Assembly: GCA_965228165.1 (NCBI GenBank)
Contig: CBDDHB010000002.1
Coordinates: 62,001 to 126,000 of the forward strand
From: Oleispirillum sp965228165
Lineage (GTDB): Bacteria > Pseudomonadota > Alphaproteobacteria > Rhodospirillales > Rhodospirillaceae
Length of the DNA: 64,000 bases
Reading direction: 5' to 3'
Positions 1 through 9,608 of this stretch are shown one piece after another (within the stretch, counting starts at the first letter, position 1; the number at the start of each line of letters is the position of its first letter). Under the pieces are notes generated by a model. It saw only the letters and a list, made by a program, of their open reading frames with translations, searched no databases and was not told where the DNA came from. The translations under genes and the position numbers were made by a program.

Positions 1-1
1 C

Positions 2-145
2 GCCGCCGCCGAGGTGGACCGGGTCTGGCGGCTTTTGAACGGCGCGGAGTACAAGCGGCGGCAGTCGCCGCCCGGAGTCAAGACGACGCGCCTTGCCTTC
101 GGACGCGACCGCCGCTATCCGATCACCAACGGCTTCCGCGACTGA
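2..145 (+). CDS. nadE: NAD+ synthase, C-terminal end (partial)
   Basis: Only the last 47 codons are in the window; the gene runs in from the left edge. The tail reads through AEYKRRQ, PPGVK, FGRDRRYPI and ends NGFRD, which I recognise as the conserved C-terminus of bacterial NAD+ synthetase (the enzyme that amidates nicotinic acid adenine dinucleotide using ammonia or glutamine). The stop lies 12 bases before the gltX start, so the two are probably cotranscribed. The amidohydrolase and ATP-binding parts are outside the window, so the glutamine- or ammonia-dependent form cannot be told. Confidence 0.8.
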   Translation, partial: AAAEVDRVWRLLNGAEYKRRQSPPGVKTTRLAFGRDRRYPITNGFRD

Positions 146-157
146 AAGACGGGATTG

Positions 158-1492
158 ATGAAGGTTCGTTTCGCCCCCAGCCCCACCGGCTATCTGCACA
201 TCGGCAACGCCCGCACCGCGTTGATCAACTGGCTGTTCGCCTGGGCGCACGGCGGGGACTTCCTGCTGCGTCTGGACGATACCGACGCCGAGAGATCGAC
301 CGAAGATTATGCGCGCGGCATCCGCGAGGATCTCGCCTGGATGGGGCTCTCCTGGGACGAGGAAAAAAGCCAGATCGCGCGGCTGGCCCGCTATGCCGAG
401 GTCGGCGAGGGCCTGATCGCTTCCGGACGTCTGTACGCCTGTTACGAAACGCCGGAGGAACTGGACTACAAACGCCGCCGCCAGCGCGCCCGGGGGCAGC
501 CGCCGGTCTACGACCGCGAGGGGCTGACGTTGACCGCCGCCGATCGCGCCCGGCTGGAGGCCGAGGGACGCAAGCCGCACTGGCGCTTCCGCCTGGACCA
601 CCAGGATACCGCCTGGAACGACCTGGTGCGCGGGCCGCAGTCCTATCACGGCGGGCATCTCTCCGACCCGGTGGTGCGGCGCGCCGATGGCACCTGGCTT
701 TACATGCTGCCCAGCGTCATCGACGACGCGGACTTCGGCATCACCCATGTCCTTCGCGGCGAGGACCACGTCACCAACACCGCGGTGCATATTCAGATGT
801 TCGCCGCCCTGGGCGCGACGGTTCCCGCCTTCGGCCATCTGCCGCTGATCACCGGTCCGGGCGGCGAGGGTCTGTCGAAGCGCGATGGCGCGCAGGCGGT
901 GCGCGACTTCCGCGCCGAGGGGGTCGAGGCCGCGCCGATGCTCGCCATGCTCGCCAGCTTGGGCACGGCGGAAGCCCCCGATCCGGCGGCGGACTTGGCC
1001 GCCCTGGTGGAGCGCTTCGACATCCGCCATTTCGGGCGCGCCCAGCCGCAGTTCGATCCGGCGGAACTGGCGGCGGTGAACGCCCGCTATCTGCACGGGT
1101 TGCCGTTTTCCGCCGCGCGGGATCGTCTGGCCGAAACCGGTCTGCCGGATGCCGATCAGGCCTTCTGGCTGGCGGTGCGCGCCAACCTGACCCGGATGTC
1201 CGACGCGCAGATCTGGTGGAGGGTGATCCACGAGCCCCTGGTGCCGCTGATCGAGGACGCCGAGGTCGCCGCCGCCGCCGCCCGCCTGCTGCCGCCCGAG
1301 CCCTGGGACGAAACCACCTGGACGGATTTGGCCGACGCGGTCAAGACGGAAACCGGAAGGAAGGCGTGCGCCCTGTTCCACCCCTTGCGCCTGGCCTTGA
1401 CCGGACGCGAGAACGGCCCCGAACTGAAAGTCCTGCTGCCGATGATCGGACGGGCGAGGGCAGAGGCCCGCCTCTCCGGCCGCACCGCTTGA
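158..1492 (+). CDS. gltX: glutamyl-tRNA synthetase
   Basis: Charges tRNA(Glu) with glutamate in the cytoplasm. The class I signature HIGN lies at residues 14-17 within an N-terminus reading RFAPSPTGYLHIGN, and the KMSKS-type loop is LSKRDG near residues 239-244. At 444 residues it is on the short side for bacterial GluRS and lacks the zinc-binding cysteine cluster of the E. coli type. Many alphaproteobacteria carry two GluRS paralogues, and this may be one of them. An upstream TTG at 155 is in frame, but the adjacent ATG at 158 gives the canonical start. cysS follows after 20 bases, so nadE-gltX-cysS probably form one transcript. Confidence 0.95.
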   Translation: MKVRFAPSPTGYLHIGNARTALINWLFAWAHGGDFLLRLDDTDAERSTEDYARGIREDLAWMGLSWDEEKSQIARLARYAEVGEGLIASGRLYACYETPEELDYKRRRQRARGQPPVYDREGLTLTAADRARLEAEGRKPHWRFRLDHQDTAWNDLVRGPQSYHGGHLSDPVVRRADGTWLYMLPSVIDDADFGITHVLRGEDHVTNTAVHIQMFAALGATVPAFGHLPLITGPGGEGLSKRDGAQAVRDFRAEGVEAAPMLAMLASLGTAEAPDPAADLAALVERFDIRHFGRAQPQFDPAELAAVNARYLHGLPFSAARDRLAETGLPDADQAFWLAVRANLTRMSDAQIWWRVIHEPLVPLIEDAEVAAAAARLLPPEPWDETTWTDLADAVKTETGRKACALFHPLRLALTGRENGPELKVLLPMIGRARAEARLSGRTA

Positions 1493-1512
1493 GAAACGAA
1501 AAGGATCGCGTC

Positions 1513-2898
1513 GTGACGCTTGCCGTTTACAACACCATGACCCGGGTCAAGGAACCCTTCGTGCCGCTGGATCCCGGCCACGTCCGGATGTACGTCTGCG
1601 GGCCGACCGTTTACGATCGCGCGCATATCGGCAACGCCCGCCCGGTGGTGGTGTTCGACACCCTGTATCGCCTGCTCAAGCGGACCTATCCGCGCGTCAC
1701 CTATGCCCGCAACATCACCGACGTCGATGACAAGATCAACGCCCGCGCCGCCGAATCCGGGCGCTCGATCCGCGACATCACCGAGGAAACCGCCGCCTGG
1801 TATCATCAGGACATGGCGGCCCTGAACGCCCTGCCGCCGGACGTCGAGCCGCGCGCCACCGAACACATCGCCGAAATGCTCGCCCTGATCGCGGTGCTGA
1901 TCGACAAGGGGCACGCCTATGCGGCGGAAGGCCACGTGCTGTTCTCGGTCGCCTCGATGCCCGACTATGGCGCGCTGTCGCGTCGTTCCCGCGACGAGAT
2001 GATCGCCGGCGCGCGGGTCGAGGTCGCCCCCTACAAGAAGGACCCCGGCGACTTCGTCTTGTGGAAGCCCTCCACCCCCGATCAGCCGGGCTGGGACAGT
2101 CCGTGGGGGCGGGGCCGTCCCGGCTGGCACATCGAGTGCTCGGCGATGAGCGGCAAATACCTCGGCGCCAGCTTCGATATCCACGGCGGCGGCCAGGATC
2201 TGGTCTTCCCCCACCACGAGAACGAGATCGCCCAGTCCACCTGCGCCCATGGGCCGGGCACCTTCGCCCGCTATTGGATGCACAACGGCTATCTGATGGT
2301 CGAAGGCGAGAAGATGTCCAAGTCCCTGGGCAATTTCTTCACCGTGCGCGACCTTCTGGAAAAGGCGCCGGGCGAGGCGATTCGCCTGACCCTGTTGTCC
2401 ACCCACTATCACCAGCCGCTCAACTGGACCGACGACGGCCTGACTCAGGCGAAGCAGGCGCTGGACCGCTTCTACAGCGCCCTCGAGCGGGCGGAGGACG
2501 CCGCCGACGCCGACCTGGCGGCGGTGGAGGCGGAACTTGCCCCGGTGGTCGCGGCGCTGGAAGACGACCTCAACACCCCGGCGGCGATCGCCGCGATGCA
2601 CGAGATCGCGGGGCGGCTCAACAAGGCTGCCGCGCCCGGCGAGCGGGCGGTGCTGAAGGCGGCGCTGACGCAGGCGGGCGCCCTTCTCGGCATTCTTGCG
2701 CAGTCTCCGGAATCCTGGCGGCGCGGCGGGACGGCGGGAGGATTGGCGGATGCGGAAATCGACGCGATGGTGACGGCGCGCAACGCGGCGCGCGCCGCGC
2801 GCGATTTCGCCGAGGCCGATCGCCTGCGCAAGGCCCTTGCCGACGCCGGAGTGACTCTGGAGGATGGCGCGGGGGGGACCCGCTGGCGGCGCGGGTAG
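1513..2898 (+). CDS. cysS: cysteinyl-tRNA synthetase
   Basis: Charges tRNA(Cys). The 461-residue length is normal for the family. Visible signatures are CGPTVYD with the first zinc-ligand cysteine at residue 29, HIGN at 38-41, the zinc-ligand regions WHIECSAM and FPHHENEIAQS, and the KMSKS loop at 267-271. I chose the GTG at 1513, preceded by AAAGGA, because the protein then starts MTLAVYNTMTR as in homologues; the open frame extends further upstream but only as an overlap with gltX. Transcription is likely continuous from gltX. Confidence 0.96.
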   Translation: MTLAVYNTMTRVKEPFVPLDPGHVRMYVCGPTVYDRAHIGNARPVVVFDTLYRLLKRTYPRVTYARNITDVDDKINARAAESGRSIRDITEETAAWYHQDMAALNALPPDVEPRATEHIAEMLALIAVLIDKGHAYAAEGHVLFSVASMPDYGALSRRSRDEMIAGARVEVAPYKKDPGDFVLWKPSTPDQPGWDSPWGRGRPGWHIECSAMSGKYLGASFDIHGGGQDLVFPHHENEIAQSTCAHGPGTFARYWMHNGYLMVEGEKMSKSLGNFFTVRDLLEKAPGEAIRLTLLSTHYHQPLNWTDDGLTQAKQALDRFYSALERAEDAADADLAAVEAELAPVVAALEDDLNTPAAIAAMHEIAGRLNKAAAPGERAVLKAALTQAGALLGILAQSPESWRRGGTAGGLADAEIDAMVTARNAARAARDFAEADRLRKALADAGVTLEDGAGGTRWRRG

Positions 2899-3140
2899 CG
2901 TTCATTCGGCTCGTGCAACCAGGGGTGATATCGATGTTTATCTTATGGCGTCCGGTGGCTTTTTGTGCTAACCGAAAGGCCATAGGTTCTCATTCTTTGG
3001 AACGTATTCATTCGATCCGATGCCGTTGATTCGTGTATCCCCGGGGATTTGATGCCATATACTCACCCGTCTGTCGGACTACTCCGGAGCCACTGGTGGT
3101 GAGCATGCGCATGGCATCGCTCGAAAGACAGGATGCGATC

Positions 3141-6100
3141 ATGCCGGGCACGCACCGCGTGCTGCTGGTCGAGGACGATCCCCTGCACGCCCGCCTCGCC
3201 CAGATGTTTCTTTCCGACCCCGGCGACGCGGTCGCCGGGGTCGATCTGGCCGACAATCTGGCGCGGGCTCGGGCATGTCTGACGGCGGCGGAGTACGACG
3301 CGATTCTGCTGGACCTCGGCCTGCCCGACGGGCAGGGGCTGGGGGTCTTGCAGGCGGTGCTGTCCGCCGCGCCGGGAGTGCCGGTCCTGGTGGTCACCGG
3401 CGATGACGACCAGGCCCTTTCCGTCGAGGCGATGCGCCTGGGGGCGCAGGATTTTCTGGTCAAGGGGCGCCTGGATCGCAAGCAACTGCGCAGCGCCGTC
3501 GCCTATGCGATGGAGCGCAAGCGGCTGCTGCGTACCGGCCTTGCCGAGGGGATGCTGGAAGGCGTTCTCGCCAGCAGCCACAACGCGGTTCTGGCGCTGA
3601 AGCCGGGGAAGGATCGGGACGGTCGCTTCTGGCGGGTGATCCTGGCCAATCCGTCGTGCGAATCGTTTTTCGATCGGACCGTGCGGGAAATCGAAGGCGC
3701 GCGCCTGGATGCGGTTCTGCCGCCGCGCCGCTATGCCGAAATCGAGCCGGTGCTTGCCACGGCGCTGGAACACGGCGCGGTGCGGCACCATCAGTTGTGC
3801 CTGATGGACGGAGATTCCGGGAACTGGCTGCTGATGGATGCGGTGCCCTGCGGCGAGAACATCGCGGTGACCCTGACCGATATCACGCCGATGAAGGCGC
3901 GCGAGAGCGAATTGGTCGCGGCGCAGAAGCTGGCGCAATCCGCCCTGGACGACAAAGTGGGGCTGCTGCATGCCCTGGGGTAGAAGGTTCCGGGGGCGTT
4001 GCAGCGCATCCCGCAACGCCTGGACGATGCCGCCGAAGTGGTCTCCGACGGTCCGGCGTCGGCCCGGATCAAGTCCGATCTGGCGGGCGCACGGGCGGAG
4101 GCGGCGGCCCTGTCCTCCGAGGTGGACGGCCTGGTCAATCTGCGTCAAAGCGCCGGGTTCGCCTATCTGGGCGAGAATTATCTGTCGGTGCTGGAAATCT
4201 CCCCCGATCTGTCGGCGGTGGTGCGCGCCGGGGACGGCGCGATTCTGTTCCTCAACGGAGTGGGGCGGCAGGTTCTGGGGCTGCCCTCGGGCGATCTTTC
4301 CGAGCGGTCGTTCTTCGACTTCGTGCCTTCCGACTATGCGGTGCTGTTCGAATCCGGCATGAGCGCCCTGCGCGGCGAGGCCTCGCGCGTGCCGATGCAT
4401 CTGGAACGCGCCGACGGCCATCTGGTCGATGTCGAACTGCTGGTGATGGATTGCCCGGCGGCGGGAATCGACGCCTGGGCGGGGCAGGATCTGGCGCTGA
4501 TCTCGGCGGTGGATACCACCCGCCGCAACCGCGCCTCGCGCCGGATCATCGCGCGCGAGGAACAGCTGCGCAAGATCATGGACAACGTCGCCGACGCGGT
4601 GGTGGCGGTCGACGAGGAAGGCTGCATCGAGACCCTGAATCGCGCCACCGAGGCCGCCTTCGGCCTGCCCTCGCGGGAACTGGTGGGAACCGGGGTGGGG
4701 CGCCTGCTGGGTCCGGCGGAGGCCGCCGACGGCCGCGCCATGACCGGGCTGGAGGCGTTCCTGGGCGGCGGCGTTCCGGCGCGGGTTTCGGGCTGGCGGC
4801 GGCACCAGGGGCGGCGGGCGAACGGCGATCTGTTCCCCATCGAGGTCGCGGTGCGCGATCTCAACCTGGGGGAACGGCATCTGTTCATCGGCCTGATCCG
4901 CGACATTTCCGAACGCGTCGCCTATGAGGAAAACATCCTCTACATGGCGACTCACGACCTGTTGACGACGCTGGCCAACCGCACCCGCTTCCACGACGAA
5001 TTGGGCGTGGTCCTGGTGCGGGCGAAGCAGGCGGAAGCCCGCTTCGGCGTGATGTTCTTCGATCTCGACCACTTCAAGGCGATCAACGACAGCTTCGGCC
5101 ATCTGGTCGGCGACCGCATCCTGTCGGTGTTCGCCAAGCGTCTGCAAACCGCCCTGGGCGACCGGGCGCGGCTGGTGGCGCGTCTGTCCGCCGACGAGTT
5201 CGTCGCGATTTTCGAGGACTCCGGCGGCACCGCCGAGCTTCTGCCGTTCGCCCGACAGGTCTGCGAGGCGGCGAAGAAGCCGGTGGTGGTGGACAACCAC
5301 TACATCCGGATTTCCTGCTGCATCGGCATCGCCGAGTATCCCGACGCCGGACCCTATGCCGAGGATCTGATGCGCGGCGCCGAGTTCGCGGTGCGCACCG
5401 CCAAGGCGCAGGGCCGGGATTCGGTGCAGGTCTACGACGAGGCGCTGTCCGCCAGCCTGGTCTATCGCCAGCGTCTGGAAACCGCCCTCACCACCGCCCT
5501 CGACGGCGACGAGTTCCAGGTCTACTACCAGCCGAAGATCGACCTGCAAAGCGGCGTGGTGACCGGGGCCGAGGCGCTGATTCGCTGGTTCCACCCGGAA
5601 CTGGGACTGGTTTCTCCCGCCGATTTCATCCCGATCGCCGAGGAAACCGGTCAGATCCGCGACATCGGCGAATGGGTGCTGCGCCAGGTCTGCCGCGATC
5701 AGGCGGACTGGCTGTCCACCGGCGGCGTGGCGGTGCCGGTGGCGGTCAACCTGTCCGCGGTGCAGTTCCGCGACGTCAACCTGGACGCCACCCTGCGCCG
5801 CATCCTCGAGGAATACGGCATTCCGCCGCGCCTGCTGGAGGTGGAACTGACCGAAAGCGCCCTGGTCGAGGATATTGACCAGACCGTGGACACCCTGCGC
5901 CGCCTGAAATCCCTGGGCCTGTCCATCGCGATCGACGATTTCGGTTCCGGCTATTCGTCGTTCGGCTATCTGACCCGCTTTCCCATCGATTGCCTGAAGA
6001 TCGACCGTTCGTTCGTCTGCAACATCCCCAGCAATGCCGACGACATGACGGTGACCCGCGCGATCATCGGCATGGCGAAGAACCTCGACCTGCGCCTCGT

Positions 6101-6245
6101 CGCCGAAGGCGTCGAAACCGTCGAGCAGGCGCGCTTCCTGAAAGACCATGGGTGCGATACGGCGCAGGGGTACCTGTACAGCCGTCCGGTGCCGGTGCGG
6201 TCGTTCCGCCGCCTGCTGGAGGACGGCGTGCCGCGGCCGGAGTGA
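3141..6245 (+). pseudogene. REC-PAS-GGDEF-EAL signalling protein interrupted by an in-frame TAG
   Basis: One continuous reading frame of about 1034 codons is cut at codon 281 by TAG (3981-3983); the same frame stays open on both sides. Restored, the order is: receiver domain (residues about 5-125; acidic pocket EDD at 11-13, phosphoacceptor D58, K108), a PAS-like segment, a coiled linker, two more PAS-like segments, a GGDEF domain with degenerate SADEF (683-687), and a full EAL domain with EAL at 811-813, NLS, ELTES and DDFGSG near 932. By family knowledge the cyclase half should be inactive and the c-di-GMP phosphodiesterase half could be active. The halves, if made separately, are a REC-PAS protein of 280 residues and a PAS-PAS-GGDEF-EAL piece restarting around the TTG at 3999. 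The codon was probably CAG (Gln). Start codon uncertain: ATG at 3105 or 3111 is also possible. Confidence 0.8.
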
Positions 6246-6337
6246 CGCCGACCCCCGGATTGTCTTGAGCTTCGCGCGGATTTGACGCATTTTCATCGGT
6301 TCCCGGGGCGTCCCGGCGGAACCGAAGGGCGAGGCTG

Positions 6338-7930
6338 ATGAGCGGCAACCGCGTATTCCTTTACGACAGCACCTTGCGCGACGGCGCGCAGACCCAGGGC
6401 GTGGATTTCTCCGCCGCCGACAAGATGGCGATCGCCGTCGAACTCGATCGCCTGGGCATCGACTATGTCGAGGGCGGCTGGCCCGGCGCCAACGCCACCG
6501 ACGATCAGTTCTTCGCCGTTCCGCCGAAATTTCGCCATGCCCGGCTCGCCGCCTTCGGCATGACCCGCCGCTCCGGGCGCAGCGCCGCCAACGACGCCGG
6601 GTTGCAGGCGTTGTTCTCCACCGGGGCGCGGGTGGTCACCCTGGTCGGCAAGACCTGGGAATATCAGGTGCGGGTCGCCCTGGGGGCGGAGGCCGACGAG
6701 AACCTGCGGATGATCTCCGACAGCGTCACCGAGACCCTGATCCACGCCGACGAGGCGATCTTCGACGCCGAACATTTCTTCGACGGCTACAAGGCCGATC
6801 CCGCATATGCCCTGGCCTGCGTCGAGGCCGCCTATCAGGCCGGCGCCCGCTGGGTGGTGCTGTGCGACACCAATGGCGGAACCCTGCCGCACGAGGTGGG
6901 GGAGATCGTCTCCGCCGTCGCCCGGCGGATTCCCGGCGACCGCCTGGGGATTCACTGCCACAACGATACCGAGAACGCGGTGGCCAACTCGCTGACCGCG
7001 GTGATCGCCGGGGTGCGTCAGGTGCAGGGCACCCTGAACGGCCTGGGCGAACGCTGCGGCAACGCCAATCTGGTCTCGCTGATTCCCACCCTGGTCCTGA
7101 AGATGGGGATGGAAACCGGGGTGTCCGAGGCCGGACTGCGCCACCTGAAGACGGTGTCCCACATGCTGGACGAGCGCCTCAATCGCGCGCCCAACCGCCA
7201 TGCCCCCTACGTCGGGGCGTCCGCCTTCGCCCATAAGGGAGGGTTGCACGCCTCGGCTGTGGCGAAGGACCCGGCCTGTTACGAACACGTCGATCCCGAG
7301 CAGGTGGGCAACGTCCGCCGGGTGGTGATTTCCGACCAGTCGGGGCACTCCAACATCCTGGCGCGTCTGGCCGAGGCGGGGATCGCGGTGGACCCCGACG
7401 ACCCGCGAGTCAACGCGCTTCTCGCCGAGGTCAAGGACAAGGAGGCGGAGGGTCTGACCTTCGACGGCGCCGACGCCGGTTTCGAACTGTTCGCGCGGCG
7501 CTTCCTCGACGGCGTTCCGGAATTCTTCCGGGTGCATTCCTTCCGGGTGATCGACGAGCGCCGCTACAACGCCAAGGGCGAACTGGTCCACGTTTCCGAG
7601 GCAACGGCGCGGGTTCTGGTCAACGACGCCTATTCGATGGAGGCGGGGGAAGGTCACGGCCCGGTCAACGCCCTGGATGCCGCCCTGCGCAAGGTGCTGG
7701 TTCCGGCCTTCCCGGCGCTGACGCGCCTGTCCCTGATCGACTACAAGGTACGCATCCTGGCGCCGGAGCGCGGCACCGCCGCGGTGACCCGGGTGATGAT
7801 CGAAAGCACCGACGCCGCCAGCGGCGCGCGCTGGACCACCGTCGGGGTCTCCGAGGACATCATCGACGCCTCGTTCAATGCGCTGCACGACAGCATCGTC
7901 TATTTCCTGATGAAGGTGGCGCGGACCTGA
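6338..7930 (+). CDS. cimA: citramalate synthase
   Basis: Member of the HMG-CoA-lyase-like/isopropylmalate synthase superfamily, of the 530-residue CimA class that condenses pyruvate with acetyl-CoA to citramalate on the threonine-independent isoleucine route. The N-terminus YDSTLRDGAQTQGVDFS carries the metal and substrate motif, followed by VEGGWPGANATD, the metal-binding HCHNDTENAVANS and GLGERCGNANL, then the C-terminal LeuA-type regulatory dimerisation domain (about residues 390-530). The start ATG has a GGCGAGG Shine-Dalgarno. Its stop overlaps by one base an ATG that begins the next, frame-disrupted gene. Some databases call this group 2-isopropylmalate synthase/homocitrate synthase family protein. 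Confidence 0.9.
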   Translation: MSGNRVFLYDSTLRDGAQTQGVDFSAADKMAIAVELDRLGIDYVEGGWPGANATDDQFFAVPPKFRHARLAAFGMTRRSGRSAANDAGLQALFSTGARVVTLVGKTWEYQVRVALGAEADENLRMISDSVTETLIHADEAIFDAEHFFDGYKADPAYALACVEAAYQAGARWVVLCDTNGGTLPHEVGEIVSAVARRIPGDRLGIHCHNDTENAVANSLTAVIAGVRQVQGTLNGLGERCGNANLVSLIPTLVLKMGMETGVSEAGLRHLKTVSHMLDERLNRAPNRHAPYVGASAFAHKGGLHASAVAKDPACYEHVDPEQVGNVRRVVISDQSGHSNILARLAEAGIAVDPDDPRVNALLAEVKDKEAEGLTFDGADAGFELFARRFLDGVPEFFRVHSFRVIDERRYNAKGELVHVSEATARVLVNDAYSMEAGEGHGPVNALDAALRKVLVPAFPALTRLSLIDYKVRILAPERGTAAVTRVMIESTDAASGARWTTVGVSEDIIDASFNALHDSIVYFLMKVART

Positions 7931-7995
7931 TGGCCGGAACCGATCCCACCCGGACGCCGTCCGATACCGTGACCGGCGCGCCCGCCCCCCCCTGA
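7930..7995 (+). other. Out-of-frame 5' end of the trmJ-bluB gene, across a C8 tract
   Basis: An ATG overlapping the cimA stop starts a 21-codon frame that closes at TGA 7993-7995, directly after eight C residues (7985-7992). Adding one C would fuse this leader to the frame reading PLIVLSHPQLAENVG, which is the usual first strand and loop of the TrmJ SPOUT fold. No ATG, GTG or TTG exists in the downstream frame between here and 8034. The gene therefore appears to have lost one C, or the tract is miscounted or variable. Confidence 0.6.
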
Positions 7996-8033
7996 TCGTC
8001 CTGTCGCATCCGCAACTGGCGGAAAACGTCGGC

Positions 8034-9404
8034 ATGGTGGCGCGCGCCATGCTCAACTGCGGTCTGGTCGATCTGCGCCTGGTGGAGCCGCAGGAATCCC
8101 ATTTGTTGGATCGCGCCGTCGCCGCGTCCTCGGGCGCCGACGTGGTGTTGCGCCGGGCGCAAGCGTTCGCCGCCACCCGCGACGCCCTGGCCGACGTCCA
8201 TTGGGTGGTGGCGACCACGGCGCGGCGGCGCGGTCAGGTCAAGCCGGTGATGACGCCGAAACACGCCGCCGCCGAACTGCGGGCGCGGATCGCCGCCGGG
8301 CAGAAGGTGGCGGTGCTGTTCGGTCCGGAGCGCACCGGCCTGGACAACGACGAGGTGTCGATCGCCGATGCGGTGTGCGAGGTGCCGCTCAACCCGGCGT
8401 ACTGTTCGCTCAATCTGGCGCAGGCGGTGCTGCTGGTCGGTTACGAATGGTTCCAGGCGGGCGTGGACGCGCCGCCCTGCGAGCTGGTGATGAACGAAAC
8501 CGCGCCCGCCGCCAAGGACGACGTCCTCAACTTCTATGCCCATTTGGAGCGCGAACTCGAACTCTGCGGTTTCCTGAGGGCCGAGGACAAGCGTCCCAGC
8601 ATGGTGCGCAACATCCGTTCCCTGTTTAACCGCGCCCGGCTGACCGAGCAGGACGTGCGCACCCTGCACGGCATGGTCGCCGAACTGGCGCACGGTTCGT
8701 TGCGTCGCGCCCGCAAACTGGGCATCCCGGTGGACAAGCTGCACCCCGCGCCGCTGCCGCTCTACACCACCACGCCCCTGTTCGATACCGCCTTCGCCGA
8801 CAAGCTGACCGAACTGTTCATCTGGCGGCGCGACGTGCGGCGCTTCACCGCCGAGCCGGTGCCCGAGGCGGCGGTGACGGAGTTGCTGGAACAGGCGTGC
8901 CTGGCTCCCTCGGTCGGCAACAGTCAGCCCTGGCGCTTCGTCCTGGTCGAGGACGCGGGACGCCGCGCGGCGGTGCGCGCCGCCTTCGAGGCCGCCAACG
9001 CCGAGGCCCTGGCGGGCTATTCCGGCGACCAGGCGAAGCTTTACGCCTCGCTCAAGCTGGCGGGGCTGGACCGCGCGCCGGTGCAGATCGCCGTCTTCGC
9101 CGACCTCGACCCGGCGGAAGGCCACGGCCTCGGGCGCCGCACCATGCCGCAGACCCTGCACTATTCGGTGGTCGCGGCGATCCAGAATCTGTGGCTGGCG
9201 GCGCGGGCGCGCGGCCTGGGGGTGGGGATGATCTCGATCGTCGATCCCGCCGAGGTCAAGCGCGCCTGCGAAGCGCCGGAGACCTGGGATCTGGTGGCGT
9301 ACCTCTGCCTCGGCCATCCGGAGGAGGAACACGCCGACCCCGAACTGGTGCGCGCGGGTTGGCAGGACCGCATCCCGATAGACCGGGTGGTGTTCCGGCG
9401 GTAG
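8034..9404 (+). CDS. TrmJ-type tRNA methyltransferase fused to BluB-type flavin destructase
   Basis: Two enzymes sit in one uninterrupted frame. Residues about 1-235 are a SPOUT methyltransferase of the TrmJ type (2'-O-methylation of tRNA position 32): FGPERTGLDNDEV and PLNPAYCSLNLAQAV are the SAM-binding knot. Residues about 255-456 match BluB, which turns FMNH2 and oxygen into 5,6-dimethylbenzimidazole, the lower ligand of cobalamin: WRRDVRRF, LAPSVGNSQPWRF, NAEALAGY, GHGLGRRTMPQTL and GMISIVDP are visible. These include the Asp of RRDVR and the Ser of SIVDP that I recall as important in S. meliloti BluB. The ATG at 8034 is the first start in frame but drops the first strand of the TrmJ fold. 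BluB is complete. The two activities have no obvious pathway link. Confidence 0.8.
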   Translation: MVARAMLNCGLVDLRLVEPQESHLLDRAVAASSGADVVLRRAQAFAATRDALADVHWVVATTARRRGQVKPVMTPKHAAAELRARIAAGQKVAVLFGPERTGLDNDEVSIADAVCEVPLNPAYCSLNLAQAVLLVGYEWFQAGVDAPPCELVMNETAPAAKDDVLNFYAHLERELELCGFLRAEDKRPSMVRNIRSLFNRARLTEQDVRTLHGMVAELAHGSLRRARKLGIPVDKLHPAPLPLYTTTPLFDTAFADKLTELFIWRRDVRRFTAEPVPEAAVTELLEQACLAPSVGNSQPWRFVLVEDAGRRAAVRAAFEAANAEALAGYSGDQAKLYASLKLAGLDRAPVQIAVFADLDPAEGHGLGRRTMPQTLHYSVVAAIQNLWLAARARGLGVGMISIVDPAEVKRACEAPETWDLVAYLCLGHPEEEHADPELVRAGWQDRIPIDRVVFRR

Positions 9405-9418
9405 AGTGCAATAGTTTT

Positions 9419-9589
9419 GCGAGGGGACGTCGGTCCCCTCGCGCACCCCATGATTTTCAGTTTTTGCGCGGCGCGCCGTAAGTTCGTGTAGCTGCAACGA
9501 AGGCGTTGTCTGCCGCTTCGCGGCGAAAACCGAAGGGAGGTTTGGAGGGCCCTCGGCCCTCCAAGCGGGGTGCGGGGCGGCAGCCCCGC
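9419..9589. repeat. Cluster of GC-rich palindromes upstream of crcB
   Basis: The 204-base gap between the fusion gene and crcB holds three perfect inverted repeats: 10-base arms at 9419-9428/9433-9442, 9-base arms at 9542-9550/9556-9564, and 7-base arms at 9572-9578/9583-9589. The last two resemble, in sequence style and spacing, the palindromes at 50919-51069. They look like members of an intergenic repeat family rather than terminators, since no T-run follows. Confidence 0.65.
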
Positions 9590-9608
9590 GTCGAAGGAAG
9601 GGAAGGCG

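Noticed and set aside
2899..3140. Small gene in the cysS to GGDEF gap
   Set aside because: The DNA is AT-rich and promoter-like; open stretches there are short and without homology or ribosome sites.
3063..6296. A 1077-codon open frame on the minus strand opposite the GGDEF/EAL gene
   Set aside because: Composition is His/Gln/Arg-rich nonsense typical of antisense frames in GC-rich genes, no domain is recognisable, and the plus strand has clear REC, PAS and EAL motifs.
9405..9608. Possible fluoride riboswitch before crcB
   Set aside because: The gap is filled by plain palindromes; I cannot find the conserved fluoride-aptamer segments.
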